The notes beneath the pieces are model-generated. The model worked only from the letters and a program-made list of their open reading frames with translations, was not told where the DNA came from and did not search any database. Positions 17,845-26,009 of a DNA stretch of 64,000 nucleotides are shown here, piece by piece; position 1 is the stretch's first letter, and the number at the start of each line of letters is the position of its first letter. The DNA comes from Thermosynechococcus sichuanensis E542 (GTDB taxonomy: Bacteria; Cyanobacteriota; Cyanobacteriia; Thermosynechococcales; Thermosynechococcaceae), in assembly GCF_003555505.1 (NCBI RefSeq), contig NZ_CP032152.1, forward strand, positions 620,001-684,000, read 5' to 3'. The position numbers were made by a program, and so were the translations under genes.

Positions 17845-19063
17845 GCCAGTGTCCTGCTTTAATCAGTTCCCGTTCCAGTAAAGCAAAAAAGCGCTGGCGA
17901 TCGCTGCCGCGCACAACGGCTAAATTGTGGGCTTCTGCTAATGCCACGGGGTAACCCCGGCCTTTTGCAATTTGAGCTGCCGTCAATGAGACTGCCTGTT
18001 GCCACAGCTCTGCCTCCCGCGCCACCCATTCGGGGACTTCCAGACGCACTACTTCTGAGCCACCGTGGAGATAGGCAACGTAGATATGATGTTCGCCGTA
18101 ATGTTCCAGAATGCGACTGCGGCTCCGCCAGAGGGGGCTATACTGTTGTGGTGCCAAGTGCGCCTGCCAGAGGAGCACATCCCGCAAGGGATCAAAGACC
18201 TGACAAGGGGGGCGATCGCGAGTCGCTTCGAGGCTAAGCTGACTTGTCTGACCACAGTGGAGAGCACAGTTGGGTTCAGGGTAGGGGCAAACCCCCAAGC
18301 GCAGAAAATTGACCGTTTCATGACTGCGGGAGGCGCTAACATAGCCCACTAGGGGAATTCCCTTGGCTCGCAACTCATCCCAGGCAGCTAAGATTGGTGT
18401 CAACAATTCCTCACGCACCATTGGCGGCAGTGATTCCCACGCCCAGAAAATAAGTGAACCATCCACGAGGGCTAAGCTGGGGGCTTGCTTGTTTTGCGTT
18501 TGAATGAGTTCAACGAGGGCAAGCATTTCCGCTTGCGTACGGCGGTAGCGTAACCAATCCTCTATGGTGAGTCCCCAGCCCCGCGATCGCCCCAATTCAT
18601 CGGGGTCGTAAACCAACTGTGGCACGCTATCTAAATGGGGGCGTTGCCCTTGACCGTAGGCGATCGCCACCCGTCCCACATTGATCAAATAGCAGTAGGC
18701 AATTTCGTGGTGACTAGGGGCAATTTGCGAGCCATCGGTGGCAAAAATTGTGTGTGATGTTGGGGCGGGGAGGACAGCGTGCTTCACCGTCAGGGATTCA
18801 ATGGGTTCAGCAGCATTAAAGGGAAAGGAGTCCCCCCACGCTTGGATAGCTTGGCGGTAGGTGTCTAAATTCTCCGCCATACGTTTGAGGACTTCGAGGG
18901 CACGGGCTTGTTTTTGTTGGCTGGCGATCGCCCCTTGGCGGATCACTTGACCCACTGTTCCCATTTGAGCAGCGACTTTAACGAAGTCCAACACTGTTTT
19001 CGTATTTAGAGATACAGATGCACCGAGGTCTTGCTCCAATACTAAATCTAAACAACATCTCAA
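17795..19063 (-). CDS. NurA-domain nuclease-like protein
   Basis: A 422-residue protein with the two hallmark segments of NurA nucleases: FATDGSQIAPS at about 109-119, with the metal-binding Asp, and ALVDGSLIFW at about 198-207. Archaeal NurA is a 5'-3' nuclease that works with the HerA translocase in end resection; cyanobacteria keep stand-alone NurA-domain proteins whose role is not established. No herA gene is nearby. The N-terminal 100 residues are helical. The ORF begins at 19063; a later start such as the MGTVGQ methionine would still keep the domain. It overlaps lnt by about 50 bases on the same strand. Confidence 0.78.
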   Translation of the reverse strand: MRCCLDLVLEQDLGASVSLNTKTVLDFVKVAAQMGTVGQVIRQGAIASQQKQARALEVLKRMAENLDTYRQAIQAWGDSFPFNAAEPIESLTVKHAVLPAPTSHTIFATDGSQIAPSHHEIAYCYLINVGRVAIAYGQGQRPHLDSVPQLVYDPDELGRSRGWGLTIEDWLRYRRTQAEMLALVELIQTQNKQAPSLALVDGSLIFWAWESLPPMVREELLTPILAAWDELRAKGIPLVGYVSASRSHETVNFLRLGVCPYPEPNCALHCGQTSQLSLEATRDRPPCQVFDPLRDVLLWQAHLAPQQYSPLWRSRSRILEHYGEHHIYVAYLHGGSEVVRLEVPEWVAREAELWQQAVSLTAAQIAKGRGYPVALAEAHNLAVVRGSDRQRFFALLERELIKAGHWHVAPSPKEQRKRQSIA

Positions 19064-19124
19064 TGATTGCTCATGTGTACCGAGCTACAACTGAGCACGC
19101 TGCCAATCGTTGGAGTCCGTCCCT

Positions 19125-19310
19125 ATGCCGAAAACCTTGTTCAAAGTGGATCTCACCAAGCCAATGGATCAACAAGAGCTACCGGGGCATAACCGCTGGC
19201 ATCCAGAGATTCCTGCAGTGGTTTCAGTCAATCCCGGTGATGTGTTTCGTATTGAGTGCAAGGATTGGACGGAATTGATATTTTGCCGAAGTAATTATTT
19301 TGGAGATTAA
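19125..19310 (+). pseudogene. Truncated formamidase/acetamidase (fmdA) remnant
   Basis: The first 45 residues (MPKTLFKVDLTKPMDQQE, then GHNRWHPEIP and NPGDVFRIECKDWT) match the well conserved N-terminus of FmdA-type formamidases, which normally have about 400 residues. After KDWT the sequence leaves the family; the frame adds twelve unrelated residues (ELIFCRSNYFGD) and stops. The rest of fmdA, including the catalytic region, is missing, apparently through an internal deletion. An intact fmdB follows two bases later, as in complete fmdAB loci. Family identification is from memory of the conserved N-terminal pattern. A working 61-residue peptide is unlikely. Confidence 0.75.
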
Positions 19311-19312
19311 AG

Positions 19313-19579
19313 ATGCCCCTCTATGAGTTTCGCTGCTCTACCTGTGGCATTTTTGAGGAATGGCGATCGCTGGCACAATCCAGTGAACCCGCCTTTTGCC
19401 CAGAGTGTCAGCAGCTTGGCCGACGCATTTTTTCAGTACCAGCAGTGAATCTCTCTTCCTCCTTACCCCGACCTTCACGCGGTAGCGAGCCAGAACTAGT
19501 TCAGCGATCACCCCAAAAACCTAAGCCACCCCGGTTTCAGCAGCAATCCTGTGGTCGCCCGTGGATGCTCAATCACTAG
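19313..19579 (+). CDS. FmdB-type zinc ribbon protein
   Basis: An 88-residue protein starting MPLYEFRC. Two cysteine pairs form a zinc ribbon: CSTCG at 9-13 and CPEC at about 33-36. This N-terminal domain defines the FmdB family, named for a regulator of a formamidase gene. The tail (about 50-88) is rich in Ser, Pro, Gln and Arg and probably unstructured. It lies directly after the fmdA remnant. FmdB may have been retained for another task, or it may be decaying too; the reading frame itself looks intact. Confidence 0.85.
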   Translation: MPLYEFRCSTCGIFEEWRSLAQSSEPAFCPECQQLGRRIFSVPAVNLSSSLPRPSRGSEPELVQRSPQKPKPPRFQQQSCGRPWMLNH

Positions 19580-19949
19580 CTATTCCTAACTAAGTCTCAA
19601 GAGGATTAGGGGATCATTATTGCTTCCTCAACCCGCGATCGCCTGTGGCTAGTTGTTAAGTTTGATACACTTTGATGATCGGTGAATTCAAAGTATTAAG
19701 ATTTGTTGCAATTTGGGGTTGCTAGTAACTTTAGCGATCGCTAGGGGTATTGTCAAGAGTAACCCGATGTGTTCCCCACAGCCTTTTTGACAGGCATTGA
19801 ACACAGTCAAAATCCCTTTTATGTAACCGATATTTTAGAAGATTGCTGTATCCTATTTCTTCGGAAAATTAGGCAGTAAAAATTCAATTTATCAATTGAT
19901 GCTCCCTTGTTGTCGAAAGTTCGATTATTTTCTACTAGTAGGGGAAGCT
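19580..19949. other. AT-rich intergenic region upstream of the MshEN-like gene
   Basis: About 370 bases with no supported gene; clearly more AT-rich than the flanks, with one GCGATCGC at 19735-19742. It carries a proposed promoter (listed separately) and would leave a leader of roughly 115-120 bases. No conserved RNA structure is recognised. Confidence 0.4.
19797..19825 (+). promoter_or_regulatory. Putative sigma-70 type promoter for the MshEN-like gene
   Basis: TTGAAC at 19797-19802, a 17-base spacer and TATGTA at 19820-19825 on the plus strand. It matches four and four of the six consensus bases with optimal spacing in an AT-rich stretch. It precedes the MshEN-like gene by about 125 bases. 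Proposed by eye only. Confidence 0.35.
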
Positions 19950-20489
19950 ATGAAGATTGGTGAATTGCTTCTAAAGGCAGGTCTAATCAATAGCGGTCAG
20001 CTTCAGGTGGCCTTGATGGAAAAGGACATCTACACTCACCTGCGCCTCGGGGAAATTCTTGTCCTCCACGGTTGGCTGTCACAGGAAACAATTGATTTTT
20101 TTGTGGAGGAGTGGCCAAAACTCAGCCAAGGCAAAGAAAAACATCCCATTGGCTTTTATCTCAAAAAAGCCAGCTTATTAACCGAGGAGCAAATTCAGCA
20201 AATCCTAAAGCAACAGTGGCAGACGAGCTATCGCTTTGGTGCCTTGGCTGTCCTCAATAGCTGGGTAAAACAGGAAACGGTGAACTTTTTCCTGCAATTC
20301 ATTAACCCCAATGCCCTCAAAGAAAGTACCCGCATTGAGAAGGCGACACTCTCAGATGTGAGTCGAACTAAAGTTCCTACACTGGCTCATGCAAAACGAA
20401 CTCCTCAGGAATTGAAGCAGCGTTTGATCGATCCAGAAGACTTAGCGGAGATTGACCTCAACTTTGATGAAATCAAGTGGCTAAGTTAG
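19950..20489 (+). CDS. MshEN/GspE N-terminal-like domain protein
   Basis: A 179-residue soluble protein from the ATG at 19950 (MKIGELLLKAGLIN), preceded by AGGGGAAG; the frame is open 18 codons further upstream but those codons look non-coding. It holds two helical repeats with the pattern LGELLLxxGLIxxxQLxxAL (residues about 1-60 and 72-130), including LRLGEILVLHGWLSQETIDFF and FGALAVLNSWVKQETVNFF. This resembles the N-terminal domain of type II/IV pilus ATPases, which in MshE binds cyclic di-GMP. No ATPase domain follows. A signalling or motility adaptor role is inference; similar orphan proteins occur in cyanobacteria. Confidence 0.65.
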   Translation: MKIGELLLKAGLINSGQLQVALMEKDIYTHLRLGEILVLHGWLSQETIDFFVEEWPKLSQGKEKHPIGFYLKKASLLTEEQIQQILKQQWQTSYRFGALAVLNSWVKQETVNFFLQFINPNALKESTRIEKATLSDVSRTKVPTLAHAKRTPQELKQRLIDPEDLAEIDLNFDEIKWLS

Positions 20490-20596
20490 GCAAAAAAAGG
20501 TTTGCTGGAGTTGCTTAAAAAAACTCGCACCGGAGATGACTCCCATGCGAGGGCGATTACGAATCAGTCTTGAGAGAGGACAATCACGTCCGTGCG

Positions 20597-21055
20597 CTAG
20601 CTCATTGTGGCATGACTGCGATCGTAGCTTGTCCAGACGTGGGGCTTAATTTTGCCCTGAATTTGGTTCCAGTAGTGACCTGCGGCCGCAGGTAATCCCA
20701 TTTGGGCAATCATCCGCGTGAGGAGGGATTGTTCGCGGTTTTTGATCACTTGGTGGTGATGGGTGAGAATGACCCGCGAAAGTTGATTGAGATCCAGCGC
20801 TGGCATATTCACTTCATTGCCTGTGTTGGCAGCAGCAGTTGCTGTCGTATTCACGGCTTCCGCTTGACCAGTACGGTAGGCAACACCGCGATAGATTAAA
20901 TCCCGCACCGGTTGAGCTGGGGGATTCACTGCCCGAGTGCAGTGGTAATTCCAACCCCGATATTTTGCAATCACATCGGTTGCTTCGGTGCGTACTGCCG
21001 GAGGAACGTAATCGTATTGAACGCCGCGATAGGTAAGTGTGGTTTTCATAGTCAT
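20597..21055 (-). CDS. DUF4278 domain protein
   Basis: A 152-residue protein starting MTMKTTLTYRGVQYDY; a second ATG two codons in is an equally good start. Two related units occur near the N-terminus: LTYRGVQYD at 6-14 and LIYRGVAYRTG at about 53-63, the signature of DUF4278, a small cyanobacterial family of unknown function. An alanine-rich linker is followed by a helical C-terminal half with several basic residues (HHHQVIKNREQSLLTRM). No membrane span is seen. It is convergent with the MshEN-like gene, with about 107 bases between, and has 240 bases of AT-rich upstream DNA. Confidence 0.75.
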   Translation of the reverse strand: MTMKTTLTYRGVQYDYVPPAVRTEATDVIAKYRGWNYHCTRAVNPPAQPVRDLIYRGVAYRTGQAEAVNTTATAAANTGNEVNMPALDLNQLSRVILTHHHQVIKNREQSLLTRMIAQMGLPAAAGHYWNQIQGKIKPHVWTSYDRSHATMS

Positions 21056-21295
21056 CGCCCCAAATTATCTAGTAGGTGGTTTTTGTCAACTGAGGCGCGT
21101 TCCTTCGGGACAACTGCCCTACTTCCGTCTTCGCTGCTCACCCAAGTTTTTAGGCGCTCTTTAGCGAAGATGAACGATTTATTTCTGTATCTAATTTAAC
21201 AGTTTTGCCACTATGAATGCAAGTGTTTACAAAAATTTACACTAAAAACTTCCCCTGATTGTTCTAGGGGAATCTTGATTCAGGTGGAAGTGCGC

Positions 21296-21913
21296 TCAAA
21301 TCTCAGCGGTGTGGGTGAGAATGATGTGGCGATCGCGATCGTAGGTGAGCCACCGCTCCTCTTTGAGCTTGCCTAGGAGGCGAGTCATCGTTACCCGACT
21401 CGTCCCAATCGCTGTTGCCAGTTGCTGATGGGTGAGGCGAACAGTGTAGCGTGTGCCCAAGGGATGGGGCTGACCAATTTCTTGCTTCAGTAGCAGGAGT
21501 AAATGGCGTAATCGCTCCTCAATACGGCGATGGCTGGTAATTCCCAAAAGACCTTCCGCTTGCCGTAGGCGACGGGCCAGACCGCGCACAAGACTTTGGG
21601 TCAAGTTGGGCGAGGATTCTACCTCCACCAGCGTAAAGAGCATCAGTTCTGCTTTGGAAAGTGCCTTGGCTTGGTAGGCCGTTAAACTGGTCAAGGGTAA
21701 ACCAAACGCAGTACCGGGTGTGGCTAGTCCCACCACTACTTCTTCACCATCGGGGTGCAAAAGATTCAAGAGGACGACACCGCGGCTCACTAGCCAAATG
21801 CGTTCTGGCTCCATCCAGATGCTGTCCCCGACGCTAAAGGTGTGGACTCGCGAGGAAGAACGCCAGCGCCCCTCCACAGGGGGAGTGATTGCAGCAGTGG
21901 AGACATTTGCCAT
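21296..21913 (-). CDS. Crp/Fnr family transcription regulator
   Basis: A 205-residue DNA-binding protein. The N-terminal half is a cupin-like sensor (VSRGVVLLNLLHPDGEEVVVGLATPG). The C-terminal half has the winged helix-turn-helix LTHQQLATAIGTSRVTMTRLL at about 162-182, typical of the Crp family. The sensor lacks the cAMP phosphate-binding RxA motif, and the protein is not NtcA: its N-terminus and recognition helix differ from what I know of NtcA. It resembles the nutrient-linked Crp-like regulators of cyanobacteria. It stands alone, with a 166-base upstream region containing strong hairpin potential, downstream of trpE on the same strand. Confidence 0.85.
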   Translation of the reverse strand: MANVSTAAITPPVEGRWRSSSRVHTFSVGDSIWMEPERIWLVSRGVVLLNLLHPDGEEVVVGLATPGTAFGLPLTSLTAYQAKALSKAELMLFTLVEVESSPNLTQSLVRGLARRLRQAEGLLGITSHRRIEERLRHLLLLLKQEIGQPHPLGTRYTVRLTHQQLATAIGTSRVTMTRLLGKLKEERWLTYDRDRHIILTHTAEI

Positions 21914-22040
21914 GGCAGTAGAACCTCAAGCAAAGGAACCAGCCCTTAGGTGTGTGCCTGAGAGATGGGTGGTTTCTCCAACATTCCCAGTGCCTGTGTT
22001 CTGGGTAACGTTAGCCAAAACTGCCTACTAGGCTAGGGGG
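21914..22040 (-). promoter_or_regulatory. Structured leader upstream of the Crp-family gene (class unknown)
   Basis: On the minus strand the leader can fold into CCCAG...CTGGG and GGAGAAA...CTCTC hairpins, and CAGGCAC occurs twice, 37 bases apart. The segment ATCTCTCAGGCA resembles the 3' core of glycine aptamers, but the P3 region expected between the stems is missing. Read on the plus strand, CCTGAGAGAT and CTGGGTAACG faintly recall a TPP aptamer. Neither match is complete, so I annotate only an unusual structured leader. Confidence 0.3.
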
Positions 22041-22079
22041 CAAACGTAAAGATGAGATAATCCTTAGCTCAAGATCGGG

Positions 22080-23600
22080 TTAAGGTTTTCTCCCTAGGGC
22101 AGAAATCGCTTCCAACAGTCCCCGTGCTTTGTTGAGGGTTTCTTCGTATTCCCGCTGGGGATCCGAGTCAGCCACAATGCCGGCGCCCGCTTGCACGTGA
22201 ATCAGATGTTGCTGATCGGTGAGGGGTTGCACCACCATTGTGCGAATGGCGATCGCGGTATTGAGTTGACCTTCAAAGTCATAGTAACCATAGGCACCGG
22301 AGTAGGGGCCACGGCGGCAGCCCTCCAATTCATAGATGATTTCCATGGCTCGGATTTTGGGGGCACCACTGACGGTGCCAGCGGGGAAACAGGCTTGCAG
22401 TAAGTCCCATGCCGTTTTACCGGGCAATAGTTCGCCCACCACATTACTGACAATGTGCATGACATGGGAGTAGCGCTCAATCACCATAAACTCTTCAACG
22501 GTAACACTCCCCTGACGACACACGCGCCCTAAATCATTGCGCCCCAAATCCACCAGCATGACGTGTTCGGCCACTTCTTTGGTATCGGCAAGGAGTTCTG
22601 CAGCAAGCTGCTGATCTTCAGCGTAGGTATGCCCCCGCTTGCGAGTGCCGGCAATGGGACGCACCGTGGCAAGGAGAGACCCAGTTTTTTCAGGGTGGTG
22701 CTCCGCTTTGACCATGACTTCTGGACTAGAGCCAATGATCTGCCACGTGCCAAATTGAAAGTAGGCCATGTAGGGGGAAGGGTTAATCAGGCGCAAGGAG
22801 CGATAGAGGGCAAAAGGATCACCGCTGTAGGTGGCACTGAGGCGTTGGGAGAGCACCACTTGGAAAATATCACCCGCACGAATATAATCCTTGGCACGCT
22901 CCACATTGGCACGGAAGGCTGCGGGAGTGATATTGCTGCTGTAACTGGGGGTCTGAGGACTGGGTTGCCAGTGGAGTTGAGTCGCTTCGGCAGGAATACG
23001 GGTTTGCAGTTTGCTCAAAAGTCGCTCTAGGCGATCGCTGGCGTGGGTATAGGCCGTTTTCAAGTCCGTCTCGCGGGTATCAGCATAGACCACCGCCCAA
23101 ATTTTCCGCTTCACCTGATCAAAAATGAGGATCTGATCCACCTGCATCCAGACGCCATCGGGTAAATCCCTTGCGGTGGCGGGATGAATGGGAACCCGTG
23201 GCTCAATCCACTGAATCAGTTCATAGCCCCAAAAGCCAAAAAGACCACCAATACCCCCCGGCAGTTGGGGCAGCTTCACGGGCTGATAGGGCGCTAAGCA
23301 GTTGGCCAAAATTGTGAAGGGATTGCCTGTAAATGTGGTGACCGAGCCATCGCGGTGGGTTTGGGTGGTTTGATTGCCCCGCGTTTCCAGTACCCACAGC
23401 GGATCACAACTGAGGAGGCTATAGCGAGCCAGTTGTTCACCCCCCTCGACAGACTCCAGCAAAAAGTTGTAGGGGCGATCGCGACAGACCCGATACCAAG
23501 CTGATACGGGTGTATCCATATCCGCCACCCACTCCTGATAAATGGGAATGAAGTTACCCTGCTCGGCAAGCTGAGAAAAGGTCTGAAAATCCGGGTACAT
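22080..23600 (-). CDS. trpE: Anthranilate synthase component I
   Basis: First enzyme of tryptophan synthesis, converting chorismate to anthranilate with ammonia from a TrpG partner. The 506-residue length is typical. The N-terminal tryptophan-binding region has FLLESVEGGEQLARYS, which includes the LLES feedback motif. The chorismate-binding domain has GDIFQVVLSQR, RPIAGTRKRG, HVMLVDLGRNDLGR, FPAGTVSGAPKIRAMEII and VQAGAGIVADSDP. All match TrpE rather than PabB or isochorismate synthase. No trpG is adjacent. It lies 33 bases downstream of the epimerase-like gene on the same strand; the Crp-family gene follows after the structured leader. Confidence 0.95.
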   Translation of the reverse strand: MYPDFQTFSQLAEQGNFIPIYQEWVADMDTPVSAWYRVCRDRPYNFLLESVEGGEQLARYSLLSCDPLWVLETRGNQTTQTHRDGSVTTFTGNPFTILANCLAPYQPVKLPQLPGGIGGLFGFWGYELIQWIEPRVPIHPATARDLPDGVWMQVDQILIFDQVKRKIWAVVYADTRETDLKTAYTHASDRLERLLSKLQTRIPAEATQLHWQPSPQTPSYSSNITPAAFRANVERAKDYIRAGDIFQVVLSQRLSATYSGDPFALYRSLRLINPSPYMAYFQFGTWQIIGSSPEVMVKAEHHPEKTGSLLATVRPIAGTRKRGHTYAEDQQLAAELLADTKEVAEHVMLVDLGRNDLGRVCRQGSVTVEEFMVIERYSHVMHIVSNVVGELLPGKTAWDLLQACFPAGTVSGAPKIRAMEIIYELEGCRRGPYSGAYGYYDFEGQLNTAIAIRTMVVQPLTDQQHLIHVQAGAGIVADSDPQREYEETLNKARGLLEAISALGRKP

Positions 23601-23633
23601 GGTCGCATGCGTGAAAACTTTCTTATTTTCTCC

Positions 23634-24461
23634 CTAAAGGGGGGCAACAGCAATCTCGACGCCAAGGGTGAGGTGTTTCTGGGGCGGTACATGCAGTAGA
23701 TCCACCCCTGTATTCAAGGCATTGCGGGGCGCGGTCCAAGGCTCTAGACAATAGTAGGGCTTGCCCTGAACCGTCCAAAAAACGAGGGTTGTAAACGCTG
23801 TAGCGTAGCGCAGCGTCAGGCAGTACTGTTGTTGCAGGTCACAGACGCGAGCCACTTGACCCGTGAGGGGACGACAGGCCAAATCCAGTTCTGCTGCATG
23901 CCAGTCAAACGTGCCGCTAAAGGTGAGGGGTTGTTGCGTTTTTTGATCCACCATGGCATGGATCGGCAAGTCAAACTGCAATTGGTGCTTGTCAGCAACG
24001 GTAAAGTAGGGATGCAAGCCAAAGCTAAAAGGCAAGGGCGTGTCACCGGGGTTAGCCACCTCAAGGGCGATCGCCAAAGAATCAGCAGCGAGGGTGTAGG
24101 TCAAGGTGAGATGAAAAGCAAAGGGATAGACTTGGCGTGTGGCTGGCGTATCCTGCAACCCCAGCTTCAAGAGATGTTCCTGCTGATCTAGCACCTGCCA
24201 TGGCAAATCCCGTGCAAAGCCATGTTGCTTGAGGTGATAGGTTTGGCCATGGTAGTGAAATGTATCCTCGGGCAAATTGCCACAAATGGGAAAGAGAAGC
24301 GGAATACCGCCGCGCACACTTAACTGCGGGTTGGCAAAGCGCTCCCGATCCAAGTACAGCAACTCATGCCCCCGCCACTGCCAACGACTAATCAGGCCAC
24401 CGCGCTCTGGGATTACTTCAATGCGAGTACGTTCGGCGTGGAGAGTATAGGGCATGACCAT
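23634..24461 (-). CDS. Aldose 1-epimerase family protein (hexose-6-phosphate epimerase-like)
   Basis: A mutarotase-fold enzyme of about 275 residues. I place the start at the ATG at 24461 (MVMPYTLHAERTRIEV), since the eleven codons upstream look non-coding; MPYTL at 24455 is also possible. Family features are the N-terminal IPERGGLISRWQWRGHELLYL, GGIPLLFPICGNLP, KQHGFARDLPW, and the late catalytic region LPFSFGLHPYF and CLEPWTAP. The FPICGNLP and HGFARD motifs recall YeaD-like glucose-6-phosphate 1-epimerases as much as GalM. It would interconvert alpha and beta anomers of a sugar or sugar phosphate. It lies upstream of trpE on the same strand. Confidence 0.85.
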   Translation of the reverse strand: MVMPYTLHAERTRIEVIPERGGLISRWQWRGHELLYLDRERFANPQLSVRGGIPLLFPICGNLPEDTFHYHGQTYHLKQHGFARDLPWQVLDQQEHLLKLGLQDTPATRQVYPFAFHLTLTYTLAADSLAIALEVANPGDTPLPFSFGLHPYFTVADKHQLQFDLPIHAMVDQKTQQPLTFSGTFDWHAAELDLACRPLTGQVARVCDLQQQYCLTLRYATAFTTLVFWTVQGKPYYCLEPWTAPRNALNTGVDLLHVPPQKHLTLGVEIAVAPL

Positions 24462-24539
24462 AGCTCGATGGTGCGCTTGCTTTTTAGCATACACCCGTGA
24501 CTACGCTAGAATAGCGGCAATGCCCTTGGAGGGAAGCCA

Positions 24540-24905
24540 ATGTCCCTAGGATTTACCCTAAACCCCACCCTACGTTTTTGGTTCAGTGTGTTTCTGGTAA
24601 CTTGGTTACTGGGGCTACTGGGGCTAGGCTGGTTAGTGCAATCCTTTCTGGTGCTGTTTTTCATCTTGATGTTGACCCCTGTGCTCCTTTTTGCGGGGTT
24701 GCAACTTTGGTTCCGCTGGAAGTTGGTGACGGCGGCCTGCCCAGTGTGTGGCTTTGAATTTAGCAGTTTGAATAATACCCAAACCCAATGCCCTGCCTGT
24801 GGCGAACTGCTGATGGTGCGCGATCGCCAGTTTCAACGATTGGCTCCCCCGGGCACCATTGATGTCCAAGCAGTAGAAGTCAGTCACTCTGTGATTGAGG
24901 ACTAG
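24540..24905 (+). CDS. Membrane protein with zinc-ribbon, function unknown
   Basis: A 121-residue protein. Two hydrophobic spans lie at about 13-33 and 35-55, forming a hairpin. They are followed by a soluble zinc ribbon with CPVC at about 63-66 and CPAC at about 82-85. The tail is short and acidic. I do not recognise the family; small cyanobacterial membrane proteins of this design are common. It starts with ATG after GGAGGGAAGCCA, a good ribosome site. The LapA-like gene follows about 100 bases later on the same strand. Confidence 0.72.
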   Translation: MSLGFTLNPTLRFWFSVFLVTWLLGLLGLGWLVQSFLVLFFILMLTPVLLFAGLQLWFRWKLVTAACPVCGFEFSSLNNTQTQCPACGELLMVRDRQFQRLAPPGTIDVQAVEVSHSVIED

Positions 24906-25005
24906 CCACAGTGGTATGATTAGCCCAAGATTGTTGGTCGCTGGCAAGATGCCCGCTGCGACAGTACAGTCTTCATCTACGATGATATTTGTTACAGGAT
25001 GCCCT

Positions 25006-25347
25006 ATGCGACAACTAAACTTTGTCATGATATTTGTCATTGGCTTGGGCTTAGTTCTCTTTAGTATTCAAAATACGGATCCCGTTAGTATTAAGTTCTT
25101 TGAAGGGAAAGTGATTCAAGCCCCCTTGTGCATTGAACTCATTGTGGCCATGGGGATTGGTGCGGTCTTTGCTTGGGTCTTTAATGTCTGGGTACAGGTG
25201 CAGCGCATCTTTACAATTCGCGTGGAAATGGAAGCCCGCGATGAGCAAATTGCCCACCTTGAGGAGGATGTGGAACGCTACAAAGCCGCCCTTGAGGAGC
25301 AACAGCGTCTCCTGCCCAGTGTCAGCAGTGCCTCGACGGAAAAGTAG
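25006..25347 (+). CDS. LapA-domain (DUF1049) membrane protein
   Basis: A 113-residue protein from the ATG at 25006 (MRQLNFVMIFVIGLG). The longer upstream frame overlaps the previous gene and has no family likeness. Two membrane spans (about 5-22 and 45-68) flank a loop with the family motif FSIQNTDPVSIKFFEG. A cytoplasmic coiled coil follows at about 80-105 (ARDEQIAHLEEDVERYKAAL). This is the LapA/YciS layout; in E. coli LapA with LapB controls LPS synthesis, but the cyanobacterial role is not established. def follows 70 bases later. Confidence 0.8.
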   Translation: MRQLNFVMIFVIGLGLVLFSIQNTDPVSIKFFEGKVIQAPLCIELIVAMGIGAVFAWVFNVWVQVQRIFTIRVEMEARDEQIAHLEEDVERYKAALEEQQRLLPSVSSASTEK

Positions 25348-25420
25348 CCGAGAGCCTTGAAAATTCGTTAGGCTAGGAAGTGATTAACTTTTGTTATTTT
25401 CTGTTAATTCGGCGTGTCCT

Positions 25421-25987
25421 ATGGCTGCATCTCTGGCTGTGGAAAAGAAAAAGTTAAAAAATCCGCCCCTGCAATTGCACTATTTGGGCGATCGCGTGCT
25501 GCGTCAACCTGCCAAACGGGTCAGCAAAGTGGATGACAGTATCCGCGATATTGCGCGGAAAATGCTGCAAACTATGTACAGTGCCGACGGCATTGGCTTG
25601 GCAGCACCGCAGGTGGGCATCAATAAGCAAATTCTCGTCATTGACATTCATCCCGATGACCCCGCAGCAGAGCCATTGGTGATGATTAACCCCGTCATTA
25701 AGGACTTCAGTGAAGAGCTTGAAGTGTGCCAAGAGGGCTGCCTAAGTATTCCGGGGGTTTACCTAGAGGTGCGCCGTCCAGCCATGGTGGAGGTGGCCTA
25801 CAAAGATGAGTGGGGACGTCCCCAAGTCATCATGGCGGGTGGGCTACTTGCGCGGGCAATCCAGCATGAAATTGATCACCTGACGGGGGTGATGTTTGTC
25901 GATCGCGTGGAAAACCAAGCCCTACTGCGCCACGAACTCAAAGAGCATGGGTTTACTGCCAGTGCCGTGCGTCCCATTGCTGCCTAG
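25421..25987 (+). CDS. def: Peptide deformylase
   Basis: Metalloenzyme that removes the formyl group from the initiator methionine of new proteins. All three motifs are complete: GIGLAAPQVG (motif 1), EGCLSIPG with the metal-binding Cys (motif 2), and HEIDH with two metal-binding His and the catalytic Glu (motif 3). The ATG at 25421 gives 188 residues; a TTG at 25391 is in frame but less likely. The N-terminal extension of about 15 residues (MAASLAVEKKKLKN) before the domain is common in cyanobacterial Def. A small membrane gene follows 16-22 bases later. Confidence 0.96.
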   Translation: MAASLAVEKKKLKNPPLQLHYLGDRVLRQPAKRVSKVDDSIRDIARKMLQTMYSADGIGLAAPQVGINKQILVIDIHPDDPAAEPLVMINPVIKDFSEELEVCQEGCLSIPGVYLEVRRPAMVEVAYKDEWGRPQVIMAGGLLARAIQHEIDHLTGVMFVDRVENQALLRHELKEHGFTASAVRPIAA

Positions 25988-26009
25988 GAAACGCTGAGGA
26001 TCATTGTCT

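Noticed and set aside
19018-19278. 86-codon plus-strand frame overlapping nurA and the fmdA stub
   Set aside because: The fmdA frame explains the conserved sequence; this frame is a shadow.
21914-22040. Naming the leader a glycine or TPP riboswitch
   Set aside because: Only short pieces of each consensus match; the full aptamer is not there on either strand.
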